Below are positions 1 through 11,393 of a DNA stretch of 64,000 bases, piece by piece. A model generated the notes under the pieces. The model was given only the letters and a program-made list of their open reading frames with translations. It made no database searches and was not told where the DNA came from. The position numbers and the translations under genes were made by a program. Location of the stretch: assembly GCA_007449985.2 (NCBI GenBank), contig VIIQ02000724.1:1-64000 (forward strand), written 5' to 3'. Source of the stretch: Desmodesmus armatus (Eukaryota > Chlorophyta > Chlorophyceae > Sphaeropleales > Scenedesmaceae). Positions within the stretch are counted from its first letter, which is position 1. Each line of letters starts with the position of its first letter.

Positions 1-3000
1 AGCAGCACAGCCGCTAGCAGCCCGGTGCCGGCAGCTGCACGGGAGGGCAGGATCACCAGCATCAGCCTTCCTGACGGCCACGGCCCCTGCGCCCTGCTGC
101 CACCAGCATGCAGACGACACCACCCCTGCACGCGGCTGCACCAGCCGATGTGCACCTTGCTGCAGCAGGCGGTGGCGCCGTTCTGTGCAGCCAGCGCGGC
201 CAAGCTTAATGTGACAAGAGCCGAGGTATGGGGCTGGGACTTCACAACGGGTTGCAGGGTTGGATGCAGCGACGGGGGTACATTTTGTTAACACAGCAGA
301 CCCCCTATCAAGCATCTAGGCATACTCCTATCAGTCAGGGGGCGACAGCCTTTGCCAGACAGCTTTTCGAGCAGCGGTTACACAGCATTGGGCACCGGCA
401 CGCACTTGGAGTAGGTACGACCTCACCCTGCTGGGCAGGTGTGAAGTCGCCCGGCAGGTGCTGGCCTCCTGCTTGGTGTACCATGCGCAGTTTGTGCCGG
501 TGCCTGCCGACCTCCTGCGCCTTATCCAGCGCGCATCTCCGCCTTTGTGCTGGGTTGGGGTGTATCCGCAACACCGACGATCGACAACTGCGATGGCGCC
601 CGGCTCAGCAGGTGGCCAGCCTGCAGGCCAAGCAGGGTGGCGTCGCCTGCGTGGATGTGCAGGCGCACATCACCGCCATGCAGGCAAAGGTCATGGCAGC
701 ACTGCTGCACCCGCACAGGCACGCATGGAAGCAGTTCATGCGGGCGAACCTGGACCGTGCAGCGCCGGGGGCGGGGGAGCGGCTGCTGCTGCAGCAGCAC
801 TCTCTTGGACAGGCAGCAGCAGCACAGCGGCGGCGCCTCGGCGCTAGACACGCAGCACACATTGCAGCGTTTCAGGCGCTGGGGCTGCACAGGCGGGTCT
901 CCCACGAGGGCATGACAGTCGAGCAGATACAACTGGAGCCAGTCATAGGGAACTACAGCGTGGCCAGCGCTGTCACAGGTGGGCTGTTCACCTCTGTCCC
1001 CAGCTTGCCCAGCACTTTGGTGCCCCGCCTGGCGGGCACAACCCTGGGGCAGGTGGCGCCACGGCTGGCCTTTGTGCCAGCTACTGACGGCCTCGTGCTG
1101 CCAGAGGCATGGCAAGCGACTATGCAGGCGCCAGCGCAGCCGCAGTGGCGCTTGGACCCACAGCGCAGGTGGGCTCGGCAGCAGGGCGAGGATGCATCCC
1201 CTGGTATGACGTGCAGCAGGACGGCAGCCTACGCTGCCTCGACGCAGAGCCAGACCTGCCACCGGACGCGGCGCTGTCGCCGTGCTGCGTGGTGTTTGCC
1301 CCCTTGGGCGGCCCCCGCAGACAGCACAAGCACGGCAGCAGCAGCCAGGGGGGGAGCCAAGGGACCCTCCGGCGGCATACTATCTGGTAGGGCGGTGGGA
1401 TGAGATTCAGGTAGACCCCAACGTCTGGGGTTTTGGGCCTGACTTGCCACTGCCACGGTATTCGGTCAAGAAGCCACCCGCAGGCTAGTGCAGCTCAGCT
1501 GCAGATCAAGCGTGGCTGGGTCCCAGCGGTGGGTGTACGGCCGCGCTTGTGGCGGGATAGTGAAGGCACCCTGGCAACGGGCTCCGCCCTGCAGCAGCTT
1601 GAAGGGAAGCACAAGCGCAGCTTTGGAGAGATGATGCAGGCGGGCTTCAACAGCGGCAGCTCCAGCCGCAGCATCACCACTGCCGACCAGATGGCAGCGT
1701 ATGATGCCCCCTGGATGCACGCCAGCCCAGCTCGCCAGCATGTCCGGCAGCGAGTGACAGACAGGGCAGCTACGGCAGCAGGGTCGCAGCCGACAGCCTG
1801 GCGACAACAGCAGGACTTGCAGCACGTCGCTGCCCCAGCTGTGGATGACAGCAAGGACCCTCTGGAGCGGGGCCTGCCGCGTGCTGCACCAGCCGACTCA
1901 GACTGGTGGGGACACCAAACAGCAGGGACAGGTTGGGGAGGGAGGGCTGCTGCAGCCGCCGCCAACGCCGGCAGGCATGCTGCAGCAAGGGCAAGGTGGG
2001 GGTGGGGCAACACCCCAGCCGCAGCTGCGCAGCCAGGGTGGCGGTGGGGAAACACATCAGCTACTGCCACAGCAGCAGCAGCAGCTCCAGCAGCAATTGC
2101 AGGCTCCAGCTCCGAGCCCGGACAGCTACCAGCTCGAGTCTCTGTCCCACCTCTTTGTGCAGTGCCCGGTGGCAGTGGCCGAATGGGCGTGGTTTGCGCA
2201 GGTGTGGCACAGGTGCAGCCAGGGGAAACGGTAGACTTTAGCAGCACCCGCATCCTATTGCTGGATGACAGCTCGGTGTGGCAGCCACCAGCGCAGCTGC
2301 GCCAGTTGTGGACTTACCTACGCCTGCTGCTGCTTGAGTCCTTCTGGGTGGTTCGATGTGCCAGTGAGGGCCGCCCGTACAGCAGTGCGGCTGTCACCCA
2401 TAGGTTTAGGGCAGCACTGCAGCAGCAGCTCTCGCAGGACTGGCTCAGGACACAAGGGGACATCCGCCTGAACTCTGGGGTGCCTTTGTCTTGGCTCCGG
2501 GGCTGCAACCCTGAGCTGCTGCCGGAGCGGTTCGCCGCCAAATGGCAGCAGCCGGGGGTGTTGTACGCAGTGGGGGATGGCACCGGGCCCCGCCTTGTGC
2601 TGCCAGGGGATGCTTGATGGGCCTCTTCTGGGAGTGGGGGTCCTTAAACGGGACATTTTGGGCCCACCAAAACATACCATCTACAAAAAAATGGGGGTGG
2701 GCTTCTGCTGCTGCGATGCAGTAGGGATGGGGGTTGGGGTTTGGTTTCAGCATTAGTGGTGAGTGGTTTTGTGCATACTGTGGGGGGCCGGTTCATGCTA
2801 CCAGCCAAGGTTGGTGTGTACACCCCGGCAGGGGGTGCTAGTGACTTAGCCATTGTGCCGCCTTGCGCGGCGTTCCGTTCCAGGCGAGTTTAGCCGTGTG
2901 GTGTCACTTTGCTTTTGTATAGTTTCTGCAGTACCGCCTGCGCGACAGCCGGCAGTGACTATCGTAGACAATTTGCGGGTGCGTGGTGGAGCCCTGGTGT

Positions 3001-3180
3001 CTGCTTTCAGCAGGCTGCGCTGCAATGCGCCGCTCATTTGACCATGTGGTGAGGGTGGTGGTCTGCCCCTTCACAGGGTGGCGCCGGTCAGGTTGCGCCA
3101 TCCTCTTGCCAGAGCCCTTGAGGGGTAGCTTCTGTTGCTTGACTCCGCTCTTGTAACTTGCTCACCCTGGAAAAAAAAAT
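1..3180 (+). mobile_element. LINE-A copy 1, 5' part outside window, degenerate
   Basis: The segment begins inside the reverse transcriptase region, matching about 28,824 onward of the better preserved LINE-B copy. It runs through the C-terminal part of ORF2 and a 3' UTR of about 560 bp to a short A-run at 3171-3180. The HADD catalytic box of the RT lies near 108-120. The frame is broken several times before 1433, so the copy is dead. The last 280 bp (about 2895-3180) form a tail domain that recurs at 5125-5467, 6158-6453 (reversed) and 13250-13554, and in diverged form at the 3' end of LINE-B and SINE-1. No 5' boundary can be seen. Confidence 0.85.
1433..2617 (+). pseudogene. LINE-A ORF2 C-terminal remnant
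   Basis: An open stretch of 394 codons encodes the C-terminal third of the LINE ORF2 protein. It is Gln/Ala-rich in the middle. It then enters a conserved block (ESLSHLFVQCPVAVAEW, WTYLRLLLLESFWVVR) that resembles the zinc-finger-like domain often found behind plant L1 reverse transcriptases. It ends RLVLPGDA and a stop. The catalytic domains upstream are out of frame, so this is not a functional gene. The same C-terminus recurs at 12390-12989 almost without change, and in a diverged LINE-B form at 5577-6026. Confidence 0.75.
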
Positions 3181-4193
3181 TAGCATCCGTGCAGTGGGTT
3201 TCAGACAGCAGGGCGACGTCTACCTGTTCCGATTGCAGCCACGCGAAGACCTCCAGTTGCCGTGGGATGGCATTGAGGCCGTTGACGTTGACTGCTGCCA
3301 CCCTGAGGGGGCGGCCAGGGGGCGCTGGCTGCACCATCTACTGCTGCCCCCGGGCGCGGCCTCCGGCGCGCTGAAGGGGGTGGGCAGTCGCCGGTGTGAG
3401 CGGCTGGGTGCCAGCACCACTGGCCTGCTGTGTGCTGCTGCGTCTGGCTCGGCCCGGCTGTTGCTGCGTGTTGTCCGGCTGTGGGTGTGGGCCAAAGACG
3501 CTAGCGTACGGCTGTGAGTGAGTCCCTGCTCCAAGGCGCTCCGAGCGCCTGAGCGGTGGCGTGGGGGGATGCTGCTGCCTATCACGATGCTGCTGTCTGC
3601 TGCGCTGCCTGCGCCTGGACCTGCTGCTCTGCTGCCCCTGGTGCTGGTCCCGGGTGGGCCCAGGTGTGGCATCCGCCGCGTCCCCCTCCGACATGTCCGC
3701 CCGCTGTCGCTGCCGTATTGCAGGTGTGGTATGTTCAGCTGCTGCTCAAGCCAGGTGAGCAGGGCTTTGTCTGTAGGGCTGATCCCCCGCTGTAAGCTGC
3801 TGCGGAAGGCCTGCCGGAAGTCATCCCGCAGCTGCTGCTGTTCCTCAAGGGGCAGGGGGTGGCCCCTATCCTGGTCCCCCACTAGCATGTCCGCCATCTG
3901 CAGCATGTCTGCCTCCTGGCCTTGTTCCCACTCTGCCCTGCCCTGCTGGGTGCTGGAGGGGGCCTCAGGCAGGTCTGCGGCGTTGGCGTCAGACGCTGAG
4001 TCCAGCTGCATGTCGCTGGCATCTCCCTCAGGGGCATGGAGCTGCTGTTGCGGCTGCTGCGGTGGCAGCATGGGCTGCTGCTGCTGGGGCTGTTGGTGCT
4101 GTTGCTGTTGAGGGGCGCCACCGCTGCTATGCTGTTGCTGGCGTTGATGAGGGCAGTGCTGCTGCTGCTGCTGCTGATAGTGAGGTGGCAGGG

Positions 4194-4225
<32 letters not shown>

Positions 4226-4346
4226 TGCTGTTGCTCGTGCTGTTGTGGCTGTTGCTGCTACGGTGGAGAGCTGGGCGCCATCCCTGCAGCAGTGACGCGC
4301 TGCAGGGCTGACCGCAGCACGCTGCATAGCTGCTGGTTGAGGGCCA
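3181..4346 (-). mobile_element. Inverted LINE fragment spanning the ORF1/ORF2 junction
   Basis: Read on the minus strand, this fragment carries the C-terminal half of ORF1 (Gln-rich, then an acidic helical block with SDMQLDSASDAN and QYGSDSG), its stop codon, and the first about 45 codons of ORF2. Those include the start of the endonuclease (VAAVNVNGLN, VDVALLSETHC). It abuts the poly-A of LINE-A copy 1 on one side and the poly-T of a reversed SINE on the other. It is useful because it keeps the ORF1-ORF2 junction intact: the stop TAG at 3340-3338 is followed directly by ATG at 3337-3335. The inversion could come from twin priming or later rearrangement; I cannot tell which. Confidence 0.75.
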
Positions 4347-4786
4347 GCCAGGTGTTTTTTTTTTTTTTTTTGCAGGGTAGGCTTGTTACATGAGCGGAGT
4401 CAAGCAACCACTGCCACCCCTCATTTGCTCTTGCAGGAGAATGGCGCAACCCCCAGGCGTGTTGGTATGAAGAGCCGTCCTCAACGGACGCGAGGCCAAT
4501 GGGACGAAGTCCTATGGCGTTAAGAGACCAGGGGGGTGTCTCTGTATCTTTATCTTTATCTTTAACCTGACAATCACCACCCTTTGAGGGGGCACCACCA
4601 CCCTCACCACATGATTATGTGAGCGGCGCTTGTGCAGCGCAGCCTGCACGAAGCAGACACCAGGGCTCAACCATGCACCTGCTTTAACGTCTAAGTCTGC
4701 TACTATCAAAGCCTCCGGCACTAACCCAACTACTAACCATGCCAACTATCAAGTCGCTGCTGTGGGCGGACCAGTCGCCTCCTGCC
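4347..4786 (-). mobile_element. SINE-1 copy, reversed, 5'-truncated, interrupted
   Basis: The reverse complement matches the SINE at 10927-11393 from its central part to its poly-A (here poly-T at 4347-4366). The tRNA-like head is missing. The copy is interrupted at about 4453-4562 by the 3' end of another SINE family, with a short repeated AACC at the two junctions. The non-tRNA 3' half is the part homologous to the LINE 3' tail. Confidence 0.75.
4453..4562 (+). mobile_element. SINE-2 3' fragment nested in SINE-1
   Basis: About 110 bp match the 3' end of the SINE-2 copies at 33353-33900 and 35886-36336 (reverse complement), including the block with GGCCAATGGGAC and TCCTATGGCGTTAAGAG. The segment ends in a (TTTATC)n tail. 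It is a heavily 5'-truncated insertion and shows that SINE-2 was active after this SINE-1 copy had landed. Confidence 0.75.
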
Positions 4787-4988
4787 AGGTGTCAGGAGCG
4801 GTAGAGGGCCTGCCCGCCACCTGGATCTGGACTGGTGGGGATAGTAGGGTATATGCTGCCACAAACATGCAGGAGCTGCTGCAATGCTGCTGTCCGCAGC
4901 AGCAGTGTCGGCTGGGGTCCCAGCAGCAGCAGCAGCAGCAGCAGCCAGGCCAGGCGGGAGCACTGCAGTCTCAGCAGCAACAACAACG

Positions 4989-5467
4989 GGTTGGGTTGGG
5001 GTTTGGTTTCAGCATTAGTGGTGAGTGGTTTTGTGCATACTGTGGGGGGCCGGTTCATGCTACCAGCCAAGGTTGGTGTGTACACCCCGGCAGGGGGTGC
5101 TAGTGACTTAGCCATTGTGCCGCCTTGCGCGGCGTTCCGTTCCAGGCGAGTTTAGCCGTGTGGTGTCACTTTGCTTTTGTATAGTTTCTGCAGTACCGCC
5201 TGCGCGACAGCCGGCAGTGACTATCGTAGACAATTTGCAAAAAACAATTTGCGGGTGCGTGGTGGAGCCCTGGTGTCTGCTTTCAGCAGGCTGCGCTGCA
5301 ATGCGCCGCTCATTTGACCATGTGGTGAGGGTGGTGGTCTGCCCCTTCACAGGGTGGCGCCGGTCAGGTTGCGCCATCCTCTTGCCAGAGCCCTTGAGGG
5401 GTAGCTTCTGTTGCTTGACTCCGCTCTTGTAACTTGCTCACCCTGGAAAAAAAAAAAAAAAAAAAAA
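4989..5467 (+). mobile_element. LINE-A 3' end nested in LINE-B
   Basis: About 480 bp match the 3' UTR and tail of LINE-A copy 1 (from about 2730 to 3180), with a 10-bp internal difference near 5238-5250. It ends in an A-run of about 20 bases. LINE-B sequence resumes directly behind the A-run, with about 110 bp of LINE-B missing at the site. This is a 5'-truncated insertion into an older LINE. Confidence 0.75.
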
Positions 5468-5576
5468 CGGAGGGGCACAGCAACACCAGCAGCAGTCACA
5501 GCAGCAGGTTGGGACCCAGCAGCAGCAGCTGCCGACTCCAGAAAGCTATCAGCTTGAGTCTCTGTCTCACCTCTTT

Positions 5577-6026
5577 GTGCAGTGCCCTGTCGCGGTGGCC
5601 GTGTGGGCTTGGTTTGCAGGTGTGTGGCAGAGGGTGCAGCCGGGAGCAGTAGTGGACTTCAGCAGCGTTCGCATCCTTCTGTTGGATGACAGCACAGTGT
5701 GGAAGCCTCCACCAGCGCTGCAGCAGCTTTGGACGTACCTGCGGCTGCTACTGCTGGAGTCCTTCTGGGTGGTTCGGTGTGCCAGCGAGGGCCGACCGTA
5801 CAGCAGTGTTGCAGTCATCCACAGGTTCGGGGCAGCATTGCAGCAGCAGCTCTCACAGGACTGGCTTAGGTCTCAGGGGGACATCCGCCTCAACTCTGGG
5901 GTGCCTCTGTCCTGGCTACGGGGCCGCAACCCCGTCCTGTCGCCAGAGCGGTTTGATGCTAAGTGGCAACTGCAGGGGGTGCTGTACACAGTAGCTGCAG
6001 GCATGGGCCCCCGCCTTGTGTTCTAG
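5577..6026 (+). pseudogene. LINE-B ORF2 C-terminal end
   Basis: An open stretch encodes the last 149 residues of the LINE-B ORF2 protein. It includes QCPVAVAVWAWF, the conserved block around LLLLESFWVVRCASEG, and the C-terminus GPRLVF before the stop at 6024-6026. The almost complete copy at 23857-32038 lacks this end, so this remnant supplies the only LINE-B C-terminus in the window. The corresponding LINE-A end is diverged but clearly homologous. Confidence 0.75.
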
Positions 6027-6157
6027 TGGGAGGGTGGCCATACGGGGGCTGGGGTGTTCAGGAGCGGGGTTGGGCAAGCAGGGGAGCCTTTTCTGTGTGG
6101 AATTTGTTGTGCTTCTCGGGTCTTGGCTACGTGTGTGCTTTACTCTGTATCATAGTT

Positions 6158-6453
6158 GTTTTTTTTTTGTTTTTTTTCAGGGTGAGCAAGTTACAAGAGC
6201 GGAGTCAAGCAACAGAAGCTACCCCTCAAGGGCTCTGGCAAGAGGATGGCGCAACCTGACCGGCGCCACCCTGTGAAGGGGCAGACCACCACCCTCACCA
6301 CATGGTCAAATGAGCGGCGCATTGCAGCGCAGCCTGCTGAAAGCAGACACCAGGGCTCCACCACGCACCCGCAAATTGTGTACGATAGTCACTGCCGGCT
6401 GTCGCGCAGGCGGTACTGCAGAAACTATACAAAAGCAAAGTGACACCACACGG
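6158..6453 (-). mobile_element. Reversed LINE-A tail inserted in LINE-B 3' UTR
   Basis: The minus strand carries the last about 280 bp of LINE-A, starting at GCCGTGTGGTG and ending in an A-run (T-run at about 6150-6178 on the plus strand). The LINE-B 3' UTR continues on both sides. The flanks share ATAGTTGTT (about 6142-6151 and 6461-6470), a plausible target-site duplication. It is a clean 5'-truncated insertion. Confidence 0.75.
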
Positions 6454-7118
6454 CTACTAGATAGTTGTTGTTGTGCCTCTGGAGTGTGTGCGCATCACAC
6501 ACGGTGTAAGCGTTTGGGTTGCTCTTCTGGGGGCGGCTGGCCGCTCTGGTGCCTTGCTTGGTTGGCACTGGGGCAACAATGTCAGTGTTTTTGTTGGCTT
6601 AGGTGTGGGGCGGATTTAGCCCTGCATATTGGAGAGGTGTGCAGGTGTGGTGGTGCATCACGCCGGGGGGCTTTCGGCCCTTTGCGCGCTGGCTTTTGTC
6701 TAGTACAGCGGCCAGCCCTGTGCTGTGTGGCCGCCGCTTGTTGGTTTAAGGGTGTTTCTTCAGCCCCTCTGTGGGGGGGCTGGCTCTGCACACCGGTGAG
6801 GTGTGTGAGTGTGGCGCACATCGGTGGTGCTTTCTCTCGGCTCTGTGCTGACTCGCTTGCGTTAGTGTTGCTCGCATGCTTTGTCCCTTTGCCGTTGCTT
6901 TTCTCTAGTCACCTTGCGGGTGCATGGTCGGGTCCTGGTGTCTGCTTTTTGGCAGGCTGCACTGCGAAGTGCCGCCCGTGAGACCATGTGGTGGGGGTGT
7001 CGGCTTGCGCCCTCACAGGGTGGTGCCTGCCAGGTTGCGCCATCCTCTTGCCTAAGCTTTGAGGGGTGGCTTCTGTTGCTTGACTTCGCTCTTGTAACTT
7101 GATCACAAAAAAAAAAAA

Positions 7119-10100
7119 AACTGGGGTGCATGTTGGTACGCTTGAAGACACTATTTTTGTCTTTCACTAGAGCCAACCAGATGATGTTTGCGGACCACCA
7201 CCGCTGCGCACCATCCGCCGCCGTCAACCCAACGCTACGCGCCGCTCTCTGACTCAATTGGGGTGCATGTTGGTACGCTTGAAGACACTATTTTTGTCTT
7301 TCACTAGAGCCAACCAGATGATGTTTGCGGACCACCATCGCTGCGCACCATCCGCCGCCGTCAACCCAACGCTACGCGCCGCTCTCTGACTCAATTGGGG
7401 TGTATGTTGGTACGCTTGAAGACACTATTTTTGTCTTTCGCTAGAGCCAACCAGATGATGTTTGCGGACCACCACCGCAGCGCACCATCCGCCGCCGTCA
7501 ACCCAACGCTACGCGCCGCTCTCTGACTCAACTGGGGTGCATGTTGGTACGCTTGAAGACACTATTTTTGTCTTTCACTAGAGTCAACCAGATGATTTTT
7601 GCGGACCACCACCGCTGCGCACCATCCGCCGCCGTCAACCCAACGCTACGCGCCGCTCTCTGACTCAATTGGGGTGCATGTTGGTACGCTTGAAGACACT
7701 ATTTTTGTCTTTCACTAGAGCCAACCAGATGATGTTTGCGGACCACCACCGCTGCGCACCATCCGCCGCCGTCAACCCAACGCTACGCGCCGCTCTCTAA
7801 CTCAACTGGGGTGCATGTTGGTACGCTTGAAGACACTATTTTTGTCTTTCACTAGAGCCAACCAGATGATGTTTGCGGACCACCACCGCTGCGCACCATC
7901 CGCCGCCGTCAACCCAACGCTACGCGCCGCTCTCTGACTCAACTGGGGTGCATGTTGGTACGCTTGAAGACACTATTTTTGTCTTTCACTAGAGCCAACC
8001 AGATGATGTTTGCGGACCACCACCGCTGCGCACCATCCGCCGCCGTCAACCCAACGCTACGCGCCGCTCTCTGACTCAATTGGGGTGCATGTTGGTACGC
8101 TTGAAGACACTATTTTTGTCTTTCACTAGAGCCAACCAGATGATGTTTGCGGACCACCACCGCTGCGCACCATCCGCCGCCGTCAACCCAACGCTACGCG
8201 CCGCTCTCTGACTCAACTGGGGTGCATGTTGGTACGCTTGAAGACACTATTTTTGTCTTTCACTAGAGCCAACCAGATGATGTTTGCGGACCACCACCGC
8301 TGCGCACCATCCGCCGCCGTCAACCCAACGCTACGCGCCGCTCTCTGACTCAACTGGGGTGCATGTTGGTACGCTTGAAGACACTATTTTTGTCTTTCAC
8401 TAGAGCCAACCAGATGATGTTTGCGGACCACCACCGCTGCGCACCATCCGCCGCCGTCAACCCAACGCTACGCGCCGCTCTCTGACTCAACTGGGGTGCA
8501 TGTTGGTACGCTTGAAGACACTATTTTTGTCTTTCACTAGAGCCAACCAGATGATTTTTGCGGACCACCACCGCTGCGCACCATCCGCCGCCGTCAACCC
8601 AACGCTACGCGCCGCTCTCTGACTCAATTGGGGTGCATGTTGGTACGCTTGAAGACACTGTTTTTGTCTTTCGCTAGAGCCAACCAGATGATGTTTGCGG
8701 ACCACCACCGCTGCGCACCATCCGCCGCCGTCAACCCAACGCTACGCGCCGCTCTCTGACTCAACTGGGGTGCATGTTGGTACGCTTGAAGACACTATTT
8801 TTGTCTTTCACTAGAGCCAACCAGATGATTTTTGCGGACCACAACCGCTGCGCACCATCCGCCGCCGTCAACCCAACGCTACGCGCCGCTCTCTGACTCA
8901 ACTGGGGTGCATGTTGGTACGCTTGAAGACACTACTTTCGTCTTTCACTAGAGCCAACCAGATGATTTTTGCGGACCACCACCGCTGCGCACCATCCGCC
9001 GCCGTCAACCCAACGCTACGCGCCGCTCTCTGACTCAATTGGGGTGCATGTTGGTACGCTTGAAGACACTATTTTTGTCTTTCACTAGAGCCAACCAGAT
9101 GATTTTTGCGGACCACCATCGCTGCGCACCATCCGCCGCCGTCAACCCAACGCTACGCGCCGCTCTCTGACTCAATTGGGGTGCATGTTGGTACGCTTGA
9201 AGACACTATTTTTGTCTTTCACTAGAGCCAACCAGATGATGTTTGCGGACCACCACCGCTGCGCACCATCCGCCGCCGTCAACCCAACGCTACGCGCCGC
9301 TCTCTGACTCAATTGGGGTGCATGTTGGTACGCTTGAAGACACTATTTTTGTCTTTCACTAGAGCCAACCAGATGATGTTTGCGGACCACCACCGCTGCG
9401 CACCATCCGCCGCCGTCAACCCAACGCTACGCGCCGCTCTCTGACTCAATTGGGGTGCATGTTGGTACGCTTGAAGACACTATTTTTGTCTTTCACTAGA
9501 GCCAACCAGATGATTTTTGCGGACCACCATCGCTGCGCACCATCCGCCGCCGTCAACCCAACGCTACGCGCCGCTCTCTGACTCAATTGGGGTGCATGTT
9601 GGTACGCTTGAAGACACTATTTTTGTCTTTCACTAGAGCCAACCAGATGATGTTTGCGGACCACCACCGCTGCGCACCATCCGCCGCCGTCAACCCAACG
9701 CTACGCGCCGCTCTCTGACTCAACTGGGGTGCATGTTGGTACGCTTGAAGACACTTTTTTTGTCTTTCACTAGAGCCAACCAGATGATGTTTGCGGACCA
9801 CCACCGCTGCGCACCATCCGCCGCCGTCAACCCAACGCTACGCGCCGCTCTCTGACTCAACTGGGGTGCATGTTGGTACGCTTGAAGACACTATTTTTGT
9901 CTTTCACTAGAGCCAACCAGATGATTTTTGCGGACCACCACCGCTGCGCACCATCCGCCGCCGTCAACCCAACGCTACGCGCCGCTCTCTGACTCAATTG
10001 GGGTGCATGTTGGTACGCTTGAAGACACTATTTTTGTCTTTCACTAGAGCCAACCAGATGATGTTTGCGGACCACCACCGCTGCGCACCATCCGCCGCCG

Positions 10101-10926
10101 TCAACCCAACGCTACGCGCCGCTCTCTGACTCAACTGGGGTGCATGTTGGTACGCTTGAAGACACTATTTTTGTCTTTCACTAGAGCCAACCAGATGATG
10201 TTTGCGGACCACCACCGCTGCGCACCATCCGCCGCCGTCAACCCAACGCTACGCGCCGCTCTCTGACTCAATTGGGGTGCATGTTGGTACGCTTGAAGAC
10301 ACTATTTTTGTCTTTCACTAGAGCCAACCAGATGATGTTTGCGGACCACCACCGCTGCGCACCATCCGTCGCCGTCAACCCAACGCTACGCGCCGCTCTC
10401 TGACTCAACTGGGGTGCATGTTGGTACGCTTGAAGACACTATTTTTGTCTTTCACTAGAGCCAACCAGATGATGTTTGCGGACCACCACCGCTGCGCACC
10501 ATCCGCCGCCGTCAACCCAACGCTACGCGCCGCTCTCTGACTCAATTGGGGTGCATGTTGGTACGCTTGAAGACACTATTTTTGTCTTTCACTAGAGCCA
10601 ACCAGATGATGTTTGCGGACCACCACCGCTGCGCACCATCCGCCGCCGTCAACCCAACGCTACGCGCCGCTCTCTGACTCAATTGGGGTGCTCACTCCAA
10701 AAACAAAAAAAACAAATTGGGGTGCATGTTGGTACGCTTGAAGACACTATTTTTGTCTTTCACTAGAGCCAACCAGATGATGTTTGCGGACCACCACCGC
10801 TGCGCACCATCCGCCGCCGTCAACCCAACGCTACGCGCCGCTCTCTGACTCAATTGGGGTGCATGTTGGTACGCTTGAAGACACTATTTTTGTCTTTCAC
10901 TAGAGCCAACCAGATGATGTTTGCGG
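7119..10926 (+). repeat. 137-bp satellite array, block 1a
   Basis: About 28 head-to-tail monomers of 137 bp, each nearly identical. A monomer reads from AATTGGGGTGCATGTTGGTA through GAAGACACTATTTTTGTC and ATGATGTTTGCGGACCACC to CGCCGCTCTCTGACTC. In this block many monomers start AACTGGGG, whereas later blocks mostly have AATTGGGG, so the blocks homogenised separately. The period is not a multiple of three, and short open frames through it change frame from monomer to monomer. A 24-bp micro-insertion lies at 10691-10714. The last 13 bases are one arm of the SINE-1 target duplication. Confidence 0.97.
10691..10714 (+). mobile_element. Micro-insertion of a LINE 3' terminus (1)
   Basis: The insert reads CTCACTCC followed by an A-rich run. 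It is flanked by AATTGGGGTG at 10681-10690 and 10715-10724. The eight bases resemble the last bases of LINE-B before its poly-A (GCTCACTC). It therefore looks like an extremely 5'-truncated LINE insertion with a target duplication at the usual monomer site. Confidence 0.65.
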
Positions 10927-10997
10927 GGGGGTAGCTTAATGGCTAAAGCACCTGGTTGATACCGGGGAGATCTGGGTTCGAATCCCAGCCCGCCCAC
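10925..10997 (+). tRNA. tRNA-like head of SINE-1 (not a functional tRNA)
   Basis: The sequence folds roughly as a tRNA. A D-arm lies around TAGCTTAATGG, which fits the pol III A box. A T-arm has the loop in GGTTCGAATCC, which fits the B box. A G-run pairs with CCCGCCC as the acceptor stem, with one mismatch. The anticodon stem CCTGG/CCGGG encloses only six bases (TTGATA), so it is not a normal anticodon loop. It is followed by SINE body sequence rather than a terminator. I read it as an internal pol III promoter. Confidence 0.6.
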
Positions 10998-11393
10998 CGG
11001 CAGCAGGAGGCAGCGGCAGAATGTGTCTGTTGCAGCCCACAGCAGCGTCTTACGCCTTGGTGCTAGTTGGTAGAAGACTTAGGAGGCAGCAGGAGGCGAC
11101 TGGTCCGCCCACAGCAGCGACTTGATAGTTGGCATGGTTAGTAGTTGGGTTAGTGCTGGAGGCTTTGATAGTAGCAGACTTAGACGTTAAAGCAGGTGCA
11201 TGGTTGAGCCCTGGTGTCTGCTTCGTGCAGGCTGCGCTGCACAAGCGCCGCTCACATAATCATGTGGTGAGGGTGGTGGTGCCCCCTCAAAGGGTGGTGA
11301 TTGTCAGGTTGTGCCATTCTCCTGCAAGAGCAAATGAGGGGTGGCAGTGGTTGCTTGACTCCGCTCATGTAACAAGCCTACCCTGGAAAAAAA
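10927..11393 (+). mobile_element. SINE-1, full-length, tRNA-derived, LINE-type 3' tail
   Basis: The element has three parts. A tRNA-like head with A and B boxes ends near 10997. A unique body of about 190 bp follows. A 3' domain of about 205 bp (about 11190-11386) is clearly homologous to the terminal domain of LINE-A (2970-3170), with the same order of blocks from GAGCCCTGGTGTCTGCTT to TTGCTTGACTCCGCTC. A short A-run follows. A perfect 13-bp target duplication flanks it within the satellite. SINEs that copy the 3' end of a partner LINE are known to be mobilised by that LINE's enzymes, so the LINE here is the likely partner. Confidence 0.88.

Larger units (their letters stand above)
4790..7118 (+). 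mobile_element. LINE-B copy 2, 5'-truncated, with two nested insertions
   Basis: The segment matches LINE-B from about 30,872 (ORF2 C-terminal part) through the ORF2 end at 6026 and the full 3' UTR to a poly-A at 7107-7118. It is interrupted by a LINE-A 3' end (4989-5467) and a reversed LINE-A tail (6158-6453). The 3' end joins the satellite at the monomer base AACTGGGGTG, the same monomer position used by the LINE-B copy ending at 32038. The 3' UTR part 6518-7118 is nearly identical to 31437-32038. Confidence 0.8.

Noticed and set aside
228..1403. 391-codon plus-strand open frame as a gene
   Set aside because: It is a patchwork of correct and shifted frames across the degenerate LINE-A ORF2, recognisable by comparison with 29,000-30,200.
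4036..4311. Leu-rich open frame resembling membrane segments
   Set aside because: It is a CTG repeat read in frame on the antisense of a Gln-rich LINE ORF1.
3181..4346. Twin-priming inversion joined to LINE-A copy 1
   Set aside because: In twin priming the inverted part lies upstream of the sense 3' part; here it lies behind the poly-A, so that simple model does not fit.
10925..10997. Functional tRNA gene
   Set aside because: The anticodon loop has six bases, the acceptor has a mismatch, and the sequence continues into a SINE with target duplications.
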